DNA of 64,000 nt from Methylobacterium nonmethylotrophicum (GTDB lineage: Bacteria > Pseudomonadota > Alphaproteobacteria > Rhizobiales > Beijerinckiaceae). The stretch covers positions 1-64,000 of the forward strand of contig NZ_SRLB01000001.1 of the NCBI RefSeq assembly GCF_004745635.1, given 5' to 3'. The notes under the pieces were generated by a model. It did not search any database. It worked only from the letters and a program-made list of their open reading frames with translations, and was not told where the DNA came from. Every line of letters starts with the position of its first letter. Within the stretch, counting starts at the first letter, position 1. Below, piece after piece: positions 19,927-29,204 of the stretch. Both the position numbers and the translations under genes were made by a program.

Positions 19927-20289
19927 TCCCCTCTCTTCGACACCCTTCACGAGCGCAGGGCCGCGGACGCGGCAAGGCCCGCCCTCCCGGCGCCGTTCTC
20001 GAGAACCATCAAGGCGGTGGTCCGCCACGCCGAACGACCAGGCTGCACGACAAGCGGGTGAGGCGGGCCTTCGGCTCTCCTGCCCTCAACCTCATCCTGA
20101 GGCGCACGCGAAGCGTGCCTCGAAGGACGCCTCCAGGGATCGTGGTGGCTTCTGGAGCCCTCCTTCGAGGCACGGTTCGCGTGCGCCTCAGGATGAGGTC
20201 GTGGACGGCAGGAAGGCCGGGGCCACAACCGAGCTGCCATGTCGGCACTTCGGTCGCGCGACGACGGGCGGCCCCCGCCCCCCGGCGCA
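19927..20289. other. Intergenic region holding only REP copy B
   Basis: No gene is recognised in this 363-bp stretch. Open frames here run through tRNA or REP sequence. Positions 20090-20198 are the REP-like element. Confidence 0.6.
20090..20198. repeat. REP-like composite palindrome, copy B
   Basis: Bounded by CCTCATCCTGAGG (20090-20102) and CCTCAGGATGAGG (20186-20198). It contains the inner hairpins GCACGCGAAGCGTGC and CTCCAGGGATCG...TCTGGAG, the same layout as copies A and C. Confidence 0.85.
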
Positions 20290-21186
20290 TCACGTCCCCG
20301 GCAGGGTCACCCGCCGGGCCCGTCGGCGCTGGATCAGCAGGAAGCTGCCGAAGGCAAGCCCGATGACGAGGAGCGACACGCCCGTCGTCACGGTGCCCAG
20401 CGCGTAGATCTCCGGCGTCGTCACGGTGGTGGTGAGGCCCTGGAGTTCCAGCGGCAGGGTGTTGCGCCCGCCGATCGCCTGGCTGGTGCGGGCGAGCTCG
20501 TCCCACGATAGGGTGAAGCCGAACAAAGCCACGCCGACGAGCGAGGGCAGGATGATCGGCACCACGACGTGACGGAGGGATTGCGGGCCGGTGGCGCCGA
20601 GGTCGCGGGCGGCCTCCTCGTAGGCCGGGTTGAAGCGGTTGAACACCGCGAACATGATGAGGAGGCCGAAGGGCAGGGTCCAGGTTAGGTGGGCGCCGAG
20701 CGCCGACGTGAACAGACCCATCACGGTGCCGTGGTCCTGCAGGAAACCCCAGCCGGTCCAGGCGGCGAGCGCCTTCAGCCCCTCGTCGATCAGCCGGAAC
20801 TCGAGGCCGATGCCGAGCGACACCACGATCGAGGGCACGATCAGGCTCGCCACCGCGGTGTAGAACAAAGGCGTCTGGCCGAGGAAGCCCTTGCGGAAGG
20901 CCAGGCCGGCGAAGAACGCGAGGGTAACGGTGAGCGCCATCACCACGATGCCGAGCGCCAGCGAGCGCCGGAACGCCGCCCAGATGTCGACGACGCCGAG
21001 CCCCGCCCACAGGCGCGAGAACCAGAAGGTCGAGACCCCGTTCATCGGGAAGGTGAGGCCGCCCTGCGGGCCCTGGAAGCTGAGCACCAGGATCGTCAGG
21101 GTCGGCCCGTAGAGGAAGAGCACGAACAGCCCGAAGAAGGCCGCCAGCAGGTAGAACGAGAGGGGACGGGGACCGTCGCGGCGCAT
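20290..21186 (-). CDS. Spermidine/putrescine-type ABC permease (PotC-like)
   Basis: The 298-residue inner-membrane permease has about six segments and the EAA loop (EEAARDLGATGPQSLRHVVVPIILPSL, near residues 190-216) that contacts the ATPase. The order ATPase, binding protein, PotB-like, PotC-like and the PotC-type N-terminus (FLYGPTLTILVLSFQ) identify it. It is the last gene of the four-gene minus-strand operon and starts four bases after the partner permease. Substrate is probably a polyamine or a related cation. Confidence 0.88.
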   Translation of the reverse strand: MRRDGPRPLSFYLLAAFFGLFVLFLYGPTLTILVLSFQGPQGGLTFPMNGVSTFWFSRLWAGLGVVDIWAAFRRSLALGIVVMALTVTLAFFAGLAFRKGFLGQTPLFYTAVASLIVPSIVVSLGIGLEFRLIDEGLKALAAWTGWGFLQDHGTVMGLFTSALGAHLTWTLPFGLLIMFAVFNRFNPAYEEAARDLGATGPQSLRHVVVPIILPSLVGVALFGFTLSWDELARTSQAIGGRNTLPLELQGLTTTVTTPEIYALGTVTTGVSLLVIGLAFGSFLLIQRRRARRVTLPGT

Positions 21187-21190
21187 GGCG

Positions 21191-22144
21191 TCAGAGCTCC
21201 CGGCGCAGATCGATCAGGCGGGTGAGCGCGCCGATCAGCACCATCACGGCGCCGAGCAGCACCACCGCGTTGGCGGCGGCCGCCGGGAATTGCAGGTAGG
21301 ACATCTGCACCTGGATCACCTTGCCGACCGAGGCGATCTGCTGACCCCCCATGACGCCCACCGTGACGAAGTCGCCCATGATCAGCGTCAGGACGAAGAT
21401 CGACCCGATGGCGATGCCGGGCTTGCACAGGGGCACGATGACGTTCCACAGGGTCTGCCAGGGGGTGGCGCCCGCATCCGTCGCCGCCTCGATCAGGGAT
21501 CGGTCGATCCGCATCATCGAGTTGAAGATCGGCACGATCATGAACACCGTATCGAGGTGGATGAAGGCCAGCACCACCGAGAAGTCGGAGTAGAGCAGCC
21601 CCTCGATCGGCGCCTTCGTCACGCCGAGGCCCATCAGCGTGTCGTTGACGAGGCCGTTGCGGCCGAGCAGCGGGATCCAGGCGATCATCCGGATCACGTT
21701 CGAGGTCCAGAACGGGATGGTGCAGATCAGGAAGAGCACCGTCTGCATCGCCGTCGAGCGGACGTGGAAGGCGACGAAGTAGGCCACCGTGAACCCGACC
21801 GTCAGCGTCGCGGCCCAGCCGAGCAGGCAGAACTTCAGCGTCGACAGGTAGGTCCGGAAGGTCGTGCAGAGGTCGGCCCCCGACAGGCAGCCCTCGAACA
21901 CGTCGGCGTAATTTTGCAGGGTGAAGGCCGGGATGATCTCGTACTCGTTGTACTCCCAGAAGCTGACGATCAGGGTGAGCGCCAGCGGCACCAGGAAGAA
22001 CGCGAGGAAGACCAGCCCGAGCGGCATCGCCTGCCAGTAGGCGAGGCGCCGCTGGCGCCGCGTCTCGGCGGCGAGGCCCGGGAGAGCCGGGGCGGCTTGC
22101 GCCGCCTCCGGCAGGGAGGGCACGCGAGCGGTCGCCGTGCTCAT
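21191..22144 (-). CDS. Spermidine/putrescine-type ABC permease (PotB-like)
   Basis: This 317-residue polytopic permease has an N-terminal cytoplasmic tail, first helix AMPLGLVFLAFFLVPLALTLIV, and EAA loop IEAATDAGATPWQTLWNVIVPLCKPG. The ATG at 22144 overlaps the binding-protein stop (ATGA). The open frame runs upstream to 22582, but that part is a shadow of the binding-protein gene. It forms a heterodimeric channel with the PotC-like protein. Confidence 0.88.
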   Translation of the reverse strand: MSTATARVPSLPEAAQAAPALPGLAAETRRQRRLAYWQAMPLGLVFLAFFLVPLALTLIVSFWEYNEYEIIPAFTLQNYADVFEGCLSGADLCTTFRTYLSTLKFCLLGWAATLTVGFTVAYFVAFHVRSTAMQTVLFLICTIPFWTSNVIRMIAWIPLLGRNGLVNDTLMGLGVTKAPIEGLLYSDFSVVLAFIHLDTVFMIVPIFNSMMRIDRSLIEAATDAGATPWQTLWNVIVPLCKPGIAIGSIFVLTLIMGDFVTVGVMGGQQIASVGKVIQVQMSYLQFPAAAANAVVLLGAVMVLIGALTRLIDLRREL

Positions 22145-23424
22145 GCGGCGATGAACTCGTTCCACTTGCGGACCATGTAGGTGTTCTCGTCCATCACCGA
22201 GTTCCAGCAGGCGACGGCGCCCATGCGCTGCTCGAACGAGCCGCCGTCGCGCACCGCGCCGGCCTTCTCCATCACGGTGCCGTCCGGCGCCTTGATGTCC
22301 TTCTCGGCCGGCTTGCCCTCCATCCAGAATGCCCATTCGTAGGGCTCCATCTGGGCCTTCGCCGTCTCGAGCACCGCCGAATAGTAGCCCTGGCGATTCA
22401 AATAGGCACCGGCCCAGCCGGACAGGAACCAATTGATGAAATCGTAGGCAGCGTCGAGCTTCTTGCCGGTCAGGGTCTTGGGCAGGCCGAAGCCCGAGGC
22501 CCAGGCGCGGTAGCCCTCCTTGAGCGGCTGGTAGGTGCAGGCGACGCCCTGCGAGCGCACCTTCGTGACCGCCGGCGACCACATCGACTGGATCACCGTC
22601 TCGCCGGACGCCATCAGGTTCACGGACTCGTTGAAGTCCTGCCAGAAGGCGCGGAACTGCCCGGCGCGCTTGGCCTCGATCAGCACCTTCATGGTGCGGT
22701 CGATCTCAGGCCTAGTCATGTTGCCCTTGTCGGGATAGGTGTAGTCGCCGGTGGCCTCCACCACCATCGCGGCGTCCATGATGCCGATCGACGGGATGTT
22801 GAGGATCGAGGCCTTGCCCTTGAACTCGGGGTTCAGGAGCTCCTTCCAGCTCGAGATCGGGCGCTTGATCAGGTCGGGGCGGATGCCGAGGGTATCGGCG
22901 TTGTAGGTGGTCGGGATCAGGGTGATCCACTCGGTCGGCGAGGACGCGAACTTGGTCGAGTTCTGGCCCTCCAGATAGAACACCTTCTTGGGCGCCGTGC
23001 CCTGGTCGCCGATCGTCTTGCCCGCCACTTCGCCCTTGGTGAAGACTGGGGTGATCTTGTCGGCGTTCTTGATCCGGCGGGCGTCCATGCCGACCAGGTT
23101 GCCCGACGGCATCAGCTTCTTGAGGCTGAAATACTCCGAATCGACGATGTCGAACGAGTTCGGCTGGGTGACGACGCGCTTCGAGACCTCGTCGGTCACG
23201 ACCGGGATGTACTCGATCGTGATGCCGAGATCCTCCTTCACCTTGCGGGCGATGTCGCCGCTCTGGTTCACGGCGGTGCCGAGATAGCGCAGGGTGACGG
23301 GCTCGGCCGCGATGATCGCCGGGAAGCCCGTGACGACGCCGGAGCCGGCGGCGAGGCCGGCCGCGGCGCCGGCGCCCTGGAGCAGGGTGCGGCGGGACAG
23401 GCGGGGGGTCTTGGTCTCGGTCAC
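22141..23424 (-). CDS. Periplasmic polyamine-type substrate-binding protein (Tat-exported)
   Basis: This is a 427-residue class II extracellular binding protein. It has a twin-arginine signal (RLSRRTLLQGAGAAAGLAAG, residues about 9-28). The mature part starts PVTLRYLGTAVNQSGDIARKVKED and contains the interdomain segment FINWFLSGWAGAYLNRQGYYS, typical of PotD/F-like proteins. Tat export suggests folding or cofactor acquisition in the cytoplasm. It is followed directly by the PotB-like gene. Confidence 0.88.
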   Translation of the reverse strand: MTETKTPRLSRRTLLQGAGAAAGLAAGSGVVTGFPAIIAAEPVTLRYLGTAVNQSGDIARKVKEDLGITIEYIPVVTDEVSKRVVTQPNSFDIVDSEYFSLKKLMPSGNLVGMDARRIKNADKITPVFTKGEVAGKTIGDQGTAPKKVFYLEGQNSTKFASSPTEWITLIPTTYNADTLGIRPDLIKRPISSWKELLNPEFKGKASILNIPSIGIMDAAMVVEATGDYTYPDKGNMTRPEIDRTMKVLIEAKRAGQFRAFWQDFNESVNLMASGETVIQSMWSPAVTKVRSQGVACTYQPLKEGYRAWASGFGLPKTLTGKKLDAAYDFINWFLSGWAGAYLNRQGYYSAVLETAKAQMEPYEWAFWMEGKPAEKDIKAPDGTVMEKAGAVRDGGSFEQRMGAVACWNSVMDENTYMVRKWNEFIAA

Positions 23425-23470
23425 GTCGTGGTCTCCCTCAGGTCGTCCGGGGTTCGGGGCCGCGGCGCGC

Positions 23471-24460
23471 TCAGGCGTCGAGGCGGTGGGCTTCCGCCGA
23501 GGGCCAGCCCACCCGCACCGTATCTCCGAGGGCGAGGGGGTGGTCGGCGTAGGCGTGGTCGCTCAGGATCGCGGTGAGCGGTGCGCCGGCCTCGGCCGAC
23601 AGCTCAGGCGCCTCGAGGCTGACATGGACGGTGCTGCCCTGGTACTCGACCGCGACGACGCGGGCGCTCGCCGCCTCGGGGCCGGCCTCGGGGCCGAGGC
23701 GCATCCGGTCGGCCCTGACGGCGATGCGCCGGTCGGGCAGCGCGATGACGTTGTGGCCGCCGATGAAGCGGGCCACGAAGGCGGTGGCCGGCCGCTCGAA
23801 CACCGTGCGGGGATCGGCCGCCTGCTCGATGCGGCCGCCATTCATCACCACCACGAGGTCGGAGAGCGCCATCGCCTCCTCCTGGCTGTGGGTGACGTGC
23901 ACGAAGGTGATGCCGAGCTCGCCCTGCAGCCGCTTCAGCTCGGTGCGCATCCGCACCCGCAGGAACGGGTCGAGGGCGGAGAGCGGCTCGTCGAGGAGCA
24001 GCACCTTGGGGCCGGTGACGAGGGCGCGGGCGAGCGCGACGCGCTGCTGCTGGCCCCCCGAGAGCTGCGCCGGCAGGCGCCCGGCGAGCTTGTCCATCTG
24101 GACGAGGGCCAGCATCGCCTCGGCGCGCTTGATCCGCTCGGCCTTCGGCACGCCGCGCATCTTGAGCCCGAACGCGACGTTGTCGCGGCAGGTGAGGTGG
24201 GGAAACAGCGCGTAGCTCTGGAACATCATCGCGGTGCCGCGCTCGGACGGCGGCAGGTCGCCCACGGCCTTGGGGCCGATCACCACGTCGCCCGACGACA
24301 CGGTCTCGTGTCCGGCGATCATCCGGAGCGTCGTGGTCTTGCCGCACCCCGACGGGCCCAGCAGGCAGCAATACGAGCCCGAGCGGATCTTCAGGTTGAT
24401 CCCGTCGACCGCGACGGTGTCCCCGTAGCGCTTGGTCAGGCTGACGAGTTCGATGTCCAT
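23471..24460 (-). CDS. Spermidine/putrescine-type ABC ATPase (PotA-like)
   Basis: The 329-residue ATPase has Walker A GPSGCGKTTTLRMI (about residues 36-49), Q-loop MMFQSYALFPHLT, signature LSGGQQQRVALARAL, Walker B LLLDEPLSALDP and the H-loop HSQEEAMALSD. It also has a C-terminal TOBE domain from about residue 235. It is first in its operon, 46 bp before the binding-protein gene. The TOBE domain and gene order identify the polyamine/iron/opine uptake group; polyamine is favoured by the permease sequences. Confidence 0.9.
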   Translation of the reverse strand: MDIELVSLTKRYGDTVAVDGINLKIRSGSYCCLLGPSGCGKTTTLRMIAGHETVSSGDVVIGPKAVGDLPPSERGTAMMFQSYALFPHLTCRDNVAFGLKMRGVPKAERIKRAEAMLALVQMDKLAGRLPAQLSGGQQQRVALARALVTGPKVLLLDEPLSALDPFLRVRMRTELKRLQGELGITFVHVTHSQEEAMALSDLVVVMNGGRIEQAADPRTVFERPATAFVARFIGGHNVIALPDRRIAVRADRMRLGPEAGPEAASARVVAVEYQGSTVHVSLEAPELSAEAGAPLTAILSDHAYADHPLALGDTVRVGWPSAEAHRLDA

Positions 24461-24677
24461 GCGCGCTCCCCTGAGGCCGGGTGGGTAGCAAGGGGCGGGC
24501 CAGCCACCCCGGTCGGAACGGCGCGGCGCCTCCGCCGGGCCCTTCCGCGATTCTTGCGCCGCGGGCCTGTTGCAATGCGCCGACCGATCCGCTATCCCCC
24601 GCTCGTCTTCGGCGCCCGGCCACGGACCGCCCGGCCTTCGCGGCCACGGGGCAGGTTCGGTGAAGCGGAGCCGACGG

Positions 24678-24752
24678 GCCGTTGTAGCTCAGTGGTAGAG
24701 CGCATCATTGGTAATGATGAGGTCGGGAGTTCAATCCTCCCCAGCGGCACCA
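24678..24752 (+). tRNA. tRNA-Thr(GGT)
   Basis: The 75-nt cloverleaf has acceptor GCCGTTG/CAGCGGC, anticodon stem CATCA/TGATG with loop TTGGTAA (anticodon GGT), and encoded CCA. An integrase relic lies just downstream, so this tRNA was probably an integration target. Confidence 0.97.
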
Positions 24753-24819
24753 TCTCTCTTCTTGGAAAATCAAAGACTTAGGCAGGGCACCCTGGCTGGT
24801 TTATGATGCGCTCACAGGT

Positions 24820-24960
24820 TCACGTGAACCCGTAGCCGTCCAACCTCCAGGGCCGGAGCGGCGCAGGTGCGTGGGCGTGAACCGCGCGTACCGGGTCGTG
24901 GCCGACGCGGTGTCGCCGTGCCCGGGATACGCAGCGATCTCGCTGGGCGGCGCGCCCGCA
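24820..24960 (-). pseudogene. Tyrosine recombinase (integrase) C-terminal remnant
   Basis: On the minus strand one frame reads ARAAGAPPSEIAAYPGHGD followed by TASATTRYARFTPTHLRR. That is the end of a tyrosine integrase with the conserved His of the GH box and the catalytic Tyr of the RYARF box. A shifted frame then gives LDGYGFT and a stop, as expected for the protein's end, so at least one frameshift is present. The catalytic Arg-containing upstream part is missing. The position beside tRNA-Thr is typical for phage or ICE integrases. Confidence 0.65.
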
Positions 24961-25140
24961 GCCCGCGCGCGACGGCGACGTGGTCCCGGGCGAGGTCCAG
25001 GATCGCCGCGTTGCCGCCGGCCGCCGCGATCGCGAGGTGCAGGGAGAGCCGCAGGGGGGGGATGGGCCCGCGCCGCGTCCAGCGGCCGGTCGAACGCGAT
25101 CCGCGATCAGGTGCGTCTCCTCGAGCGGCGAGGCCGGCGG

Positions 25141-25200
25141 CATCTCCAAGGACAGCATCTCCAAGGGCGGCATCTCCAAGGACAGCATCTCCAAGGGCGG
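25141..25200. repeat. Perfect 30-bp tandem duplication with a 15-bp sub-period
   Basis: CATCTCCAAGGACAGCATCT followed by CCAAGGGCGG occurs twice without change (25141-25170 and 25171-25200). Each unit is itself two diverged halves. It lies in decayed sequence. Confidence 0.9.
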
Positions 25201-25363
25201 CGCTTCCACGATCATCCCCCCTCGTCCCCGCCCGGAGCGGGGAGGCCCCAAGCGGGTTGGGTGCGGCTCTGGGCTCGACTGACGGGCGAGCAGCATTCCG
25301 GTGTGACGTCGGCGCCGCAGCGCCGGGAACAGCGTCGTTGCGTATCGGCTCCCGTCCCGTCGC

Positions 25364-26326
25364 TCAGCCGCCGCGCCCGGCTTCCGCGCCGAGGCCGCGC
25401 TGCGCCTTCGAGCGCAGGCGCTTGTTCTGGAAGACCAGCGTGATGGTGGCGCCGCCGCTGCCGCGGTCCGACCAGAGATACGTCTCGAAGGTGCCGAGCC
25501 CGGGGATCGTCGCGGTGACGTCGATGGTGCCGCGGCAGCCGAGCAGGCCCTCGACCTCGGAGAGACGCATCTCGGCCTGGAGCATCTCGAAGGTGCCGAG
25601 GCTGACCGGGCACTGCGTCCGCCCGGTCGGCGGCCGGTGCGCGGCGACCGGCGCCAGCGCGGAGCGGAACGATGCAGCCGGCGCCGGATCGGCGGCCGGC
25701 GGCTGCCTGTGCCAGGCGCCGGCGGGCGGTGCATCGTCCCCCGCATCGGGGGAGGCGGCCGGTCCGGCGACCGCCTGTGGCGCTTCCGCGGGCGGGGAGT
25801 CCCCGAATGCCGCGACCGGTCGCGGGCCTCCCGGTACGCCGCCGCTCCGCAGGGCGGGGGTGAAGGCCGAGCCCTGCCGCAGCCGTGTGGGCCCGGTCGG
25901 CGCACCACCGCGGTTGGACCCGTGCGGCGCCCGCTCCTCGCCCGCCTCGACGGGGGCGCGGGCGTGCCCGACGACGATGACCCGGCGCAGGGCCGTGTCG
26001 AGGCCGCGCAGGTCGCGGGCGAGGCGCTCGCTCCGCCCGGTGCCGGCAGGCCCGGAGCGGGTCTCGCAGGCTGCGAAGGCGGACAGGGCGTCGCGGATAT
26101 CGTCCTCGGTCCACTGCCCGGCCGGCTTGCCGAACAGGTCGGCCTCGCCCTGCGGCACGGCGGACGCCGCCGTGGCGCCGAGCCGGCCGAGCCTCTCCTC
26201 CGCGAGGGCACGGTGCGCGCCGCAGCCGCCGGCCGCCGCGAGGGCCGCGCGGAACGGCGAGGGTGCGGCGGCAAGGGAGGAGCAGCACGTGGCACCGAGC
26301 AGGGCCGGTGCGAGAAGGAAGCGCAT
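25364..26326 (-). CDS. Hypothetical secreted protein with a C-terminal outer-membrane-assembly-like domain
   Basis: This is a 320-residue protein of unknown function. The N-terminus (MRFLLAPALLGATCCSSLAAA) is a likely signal peptide with a possible lipobox-like Cys pair. The middle (about residues 105-235) is low-complexity and Pro/Ala-rich. The last 80 residues (GTFEMLQAEMRLSEVEGLLG, then an aromatic strand region with YLWSD and VVFQNKRL-like strand) resemble the small SmpA/OmlA-BLIP fold group often seen in secreted proteins. It stands alone in a region of relics. The start at 26326 is supported by the signal peptide. Confidence 0.65.
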   Translation of the reverse strand: MRFLLAPALLGATCCSSLAAAPSPFRAALAAAGGCGAHRALAEERLGRLGATAASAVPQGEADLFGKPAGQWTEDDIRDALSAFAACETRSGPAGTGRSERLARDLRGLDTALRRVIVVGHARAPVEAGEERAPHGSNRGGAPTGPTRLRQGSAFTPALRSGGVPGGPRPVAAFGDSPPAEAPQAVAGPAASPDAGDDAPPAGAWHRQPPAADPAPAASFRSALAPVAAHRPPTGRTQCPVSLGTFEMLQAEMRLSEVEGLLGCRGTIDVTATIPGLGTFETYLWSDRGSGGATITLVFQNKRLRSKAQRGLGAEAGRGG

Positions 26327-26952
26327 TGGGGCAGTCGCCTGGGGTTAGGTCATACTGCCTAAGCGAGAGGTCCGAGGTGAACGGACTCTTACCACTCGGG
26401 CCGGAGCAGCCGGGCTTCGGCCGCCATGCCTTCCCGTCCATTGACCGCCTCGCTCGGATCGACCGCATCCGGCTTCATCCCGGATCCGATCGATTCCTTC
26501 GGGACGGCGGATTCGGAGCCGGGACGCCCGACCAGCCCCGATCCGGATCGACTCGCCCATCACCTCGGCCGCGTCTCACCTCGGCCGCGTCTCACTTCGG
26601 CCACGTCTCACTTCGGCCACGTCGCGGCTCAGTGGGATCAGCACGCCCGGCCAGTCCCCGCGGACCGCCCCGCCGGCAGGAGACACCCCGAAGGACCGCA
26701 GCGGGTCGCACCCGAGGAACACCGTCGCATCGACGTGTCCGTGCGATGGCGCGAGGGTCGAAGCGGGAACTCGACGAGCATCGGCATGGCACGGTCGCGG
26801 ACGAGGCCGTGATCGGCTAGCCTCATCCGGGGCCGCCCGACATCTGGCAGAGGCACCAGGAGGCGTTGGTGAGCCTGCGCGGCGCCCCGCGAGGGCGTCC
26901 ATGGCCAGCCTCAGCTGACCCCGACCTGGACTCCTGAGAGTCGAGATCCACG
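26327..26952. other. Gene-free 0.6-kb stretch with a 16-bp tandem repeat
   Basis: No convincing gene is seen; the frames on both strands are short, overlap each other and lack family features. It contains four 16-bp repeats at 26560-26623. Confidence 0.5.
26560..26623. repeat. Four tandem 16-bp repeats
   Basis: TCACCTCGGCCGCGTC occurs twice (26560-26591), followed by two copies of the variant TCACTTCGGCCACGTC (26592-26623). Confidence 0.9.
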
Positions 26953-27948
26953 CTATATGATGCTCCATTCCGAGCTGACGCCATTGAGCGTATGAAAGGC
27001 TCCCGGTCCGTTCGCAACATCCCAGACGAGACTTTCGCCCGTCGACTGATTATGCCATAGAATACTATCCGTTATCCTCCCTTGAGCGACCCCCGGGATT
27101 TGACCGGCCGTTTCCGATGTGAATTGACCGATGGTCGCATCCCACCCCTGTCCCGCATATCCGATCGTCTGTATTTTGTGTTCGGTATGGACAAATGTCT
27201 GAAACCAAGTTGGCTGAACAACCACCGTCTCATCATAACTCGCCGACACTTCTCCGGTGATCAGATTTTCCCATAATGTTCCCGCTGGTCTATTGTAGCC
27301 TTGTCGAACGCCGTTAACGTATTTCACCTCATCATTGACAAATTTGCCGAGACCTAAGAATTTCCAGTCACCCCCTCTATTTTCAGTCCTGTTCCATTGT
27401 ACACCAGCAAAAGTGCTCCAATAGCCTGTCTCACCGGTTTGATGATTGTGCCAGTAAATATTTCCATCTTTTGATCCAAGCGCTTCCCAGCCGGCATTCG
27501 GATCTGCTCTTCCCACCTCGGTGATCCCGCTGATTGCTCCATTCTGCATGCGCCACTGAACAACTTGGCCCGTCGACGTGTTGAACCACAGAAGGGGAGA
27601 AAGACCAGTGTCCCCCGTCGCATTGCTGCCGTAGAACGGAATTGCCTTCCACTCTGGACCGATATTGTTGAGTTCATGAACGATGTTTTGACCGCCACCA
27701 GCTAGATCCCACCAGACAACTTGACCGGAATTCTCGTTCACCCACAATATATCGTCGATGCCATCATAGTTATAATCGCCATGATTGACGACATTCCAGC
27801 CTGGCCCCACGATACCCTGACTGCTGGAGCCGATGATCTCCGACGCCGAATTTTCAGAGCGGAGCAACCAATATTCCACCTCTCCCGTATTCTTGTTCTG
27901 CCACAGGATGTCGGAATACTTGTCGTTGTTGATCTTCGGCGCTTTCAT
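26953..27948 (-). CDS. FG-GAP/VCBS-like repeat protein, tandem paralogue 1
   Basis: The 331-residue protein is built from repeating SDILWQNKNTGEVEYWLL-like units (D-ILW-N-TG-V-W). These recur near residues 12, 66, 115, 165 and 295, a beta-propeller type FG-GAP/VCBS pattern. No signal peptide is present. Its first 60 residues are almost identical to those of the neighbour at 28206-29204, and the last 40 are closely similar. Local GC is clearly lower than in flanking genes. The family often has calcium-binding or adhesion roles. GGAGAG precedes the ATG. Function is unknown. Confidence 0.75.
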   Translation of the reverse strand: MKAPKINNDKYSDILWQNKNTGEVEYWLLRSENSASEIIGSSSQGIVGPGWNVVNHGDYNYDGIDDILWVNENSGQVVWWDLAGGGQNIVHELNNIGPEWKAIPFYGSNATGDTGLSPLLWFNTSTGQVVQWRMQNGAISGITEVGRADPNAGWEALGSKDGNIYWHNHQTGETGYWSTFAGVQWNRTENRGGDWKFLGLGKFVNDEVKYVNGVRQGYNRPAGTLWENLITGEVSASYDETVVVQPTWFQTFVHTEHKIQTIGYAGQGWDATIGQFTSETAGQIPGVAQGRITDSILWHNQSTGESLVWDVANGPGAFHTLNGVSSEWSII

Positions 27949-28205
27949 GGCAGCTCTCCGTGCTTGTTCGATTTCCGTTAGATCATGTTCTGACGATCAA
28001 TATGTGCAAATATCAATGTCATTCCATGCCGTACGCGGGCTCGTCGGCCAGAGTTCCAGCGCCGCTTCGAGCCAGGCATTCGGCATCGCAACCTCTTATT
28101 TCTCGCAACCAGATAGAGAGCGAAATGTGCAACCGTAATGCTGGGAGGGCGTCGACGACGAGCCTCGGCTAGCCTCAAATCGACTCGTATCCACCCACAC
28201 TGATA
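27949..28205. other. Spacer between the two VCBS-like paralogues
   Basis: A 257-bp low-GC stretch that should hold the promoter of the downstream paralogue (minus strand). Nothing coding is recognised. Confidence 0.5.
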
Positions 28206-29204
28206 TCATATAATATTCCAATCCGAGCTGACGCTATTGGTCGTATGAAAGGCTCCTGGTCCATTCCCAACATCCCAGACAAGACTTTCACCGGTCGACT
28301 GATTATGCCAGAGTATGCTATCTGTGACGCCGCCCCTGGGAGGATTTCCGGGAATTTGGCCTGCCGTCTGAGAGGTAAATTGGCCGACCATCGCGTCCCA
28401 CCCTTGTGCTGCATATCCGAGCGTCATCGTTTTGTGCTCAGTGTGAAAATAGGTCTGAAAAATATTAGTAGTGACGAAGGTTGTTTCATCATAACCAGTC
28501 GAAACTTCGCCCGTTATCGTGTTTTGCCATAAAGTTCCGGGCGGCCGGCTGATCCCTGTCGATCCGCTTGAGGATTGTGACGACTCGTCGTTGCGAAAAT
28601 CGCCCAAGCCCAAAAACTTCCAATCTGCCCCCCTGTTCTCCGTCCGGTTCCACGACTGGCCGTTAGAAGATGGAGTCCAATAACCTGTCTCACCAGTCTG
28701 CTGATTCCGCCAATAAATCTTTCCGGCGTTTGACCCGAGGGCTTCCCATCCGGCGTTCGGATCCGCCCTTCCTACTTCCGTAATCGACTTAACTTCGCCA
28801 TTTAAGAGGTTCCACTGTACGACTTGGCCCGTTGACGTGTTGAACCACAGCAGAGGAGGAGGACTGACGGTCGTAGCATTCGTGCCGTAGAACGGGATGG
28901 CCTTCCACTCCAGGCCGATATTTGCAATTGCGTGAACCGTGTTTTGTCCGCCACCGGCCAGATCCCACCAGACAACTTGGCCTGAATTTTGATTCATCCA
29001 CAGTATGTCGTCGATGCCGTCCGAGTTGTAGTCACCGTTATTGACAACATTCCAGCCCGGACCGACCATGCCCTGACTGCTGGAGCCGATGATCTCCGAC
29101 GCCGAATTTTCAGAGCGGAGCAACCAATATTCCACCTCTCCCGTATTCTTGTTCTGCCACAGGATGTCGGAATACTTGTCGTTGTTGATCTTCGGCGCTT
29201 TCAT
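28206..29204 (-). CDS. FG-GAP/VCBS-like repeat protein, tandem paralogue 2
   Basis: This 332-residue protein starts with the same MKAPKINNDKYSDILWQNKN as paralogue 1 and follows the same repeat plan (SSSQGMVGPGWNVVNNGDYN, SPPPLLWFNTSTGQVVQW, WDAMVGQFTSQTAGQIPG). Divergence is highest in the middle (about residues 205-250). The pair is a recent duplication. The identical first 150 bp or so of both genes could also promote gene conversion. No signal peptide or membrane segment is seen; a non-classical or type I secretion route is possible but no secretion genes are nearby. Confidence 0.75.
   Translation of the reverse strand: MKAPKINNDKYSDILWQNKNTGEVEYWLLRSENSASEIIGSSSQGMVGPGWNVVNNGDYNSDGIDDILWMNQNSGQVVWWDLAGGGQNTVHAIANIGLEWKAIPFYGTNATTVSPPPLLWFNTSTGQVVQWNLLNGEVKSITEVGRADPNAGWEALGSNAGKIYWRNQQTGETGYWTPSSNGQSWNRTENRGADWKFLGLGDFRNDESSQSSSGSTGISRPPGTLWQNTITGEVSTGYDETTFVTTNIFQTYFHTEHKTMTLGYAAQGWDAMVGQFTSQTAGQIPGNPPRGGVTDSILWHNQSTGESLVWDVGNGPGAFHTTNSVSSDWNII

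Larger units (their letters stand above)
24753..25363. other. Decayed island border downstream of tRNA-Thr
   Basis: There is no intact gene in this stretch. It holds an integrase tail (24820-24960), a coding-like minus-strand fragment with LRLSLHLAIAAAGGNAAILD (near 24960-25080, possibly a transcription-factor ligand domain remnant) and a 30-bp tandem repeat. The sequence after the tRNA (AAAATCAAAGACTTAGG) resembles what is often seen beside tRNA integration sites. Confidence 0.5.

Noticed and set aside
25141..25200. CRISPR-like repeats
   Set aside because: The repeats are contiguous with no spacers and only two units, so this is a minisatellite; no cas genes are present.
24960..25230. Possible GntR/FCD-type regulator fragment on the minus strand (HLAIAAAGGNAAILDLARD)
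   Set aside because: A short suggestive phrase only, with no DNA-binding domain and an unclear frame; called as part of the decayed region.
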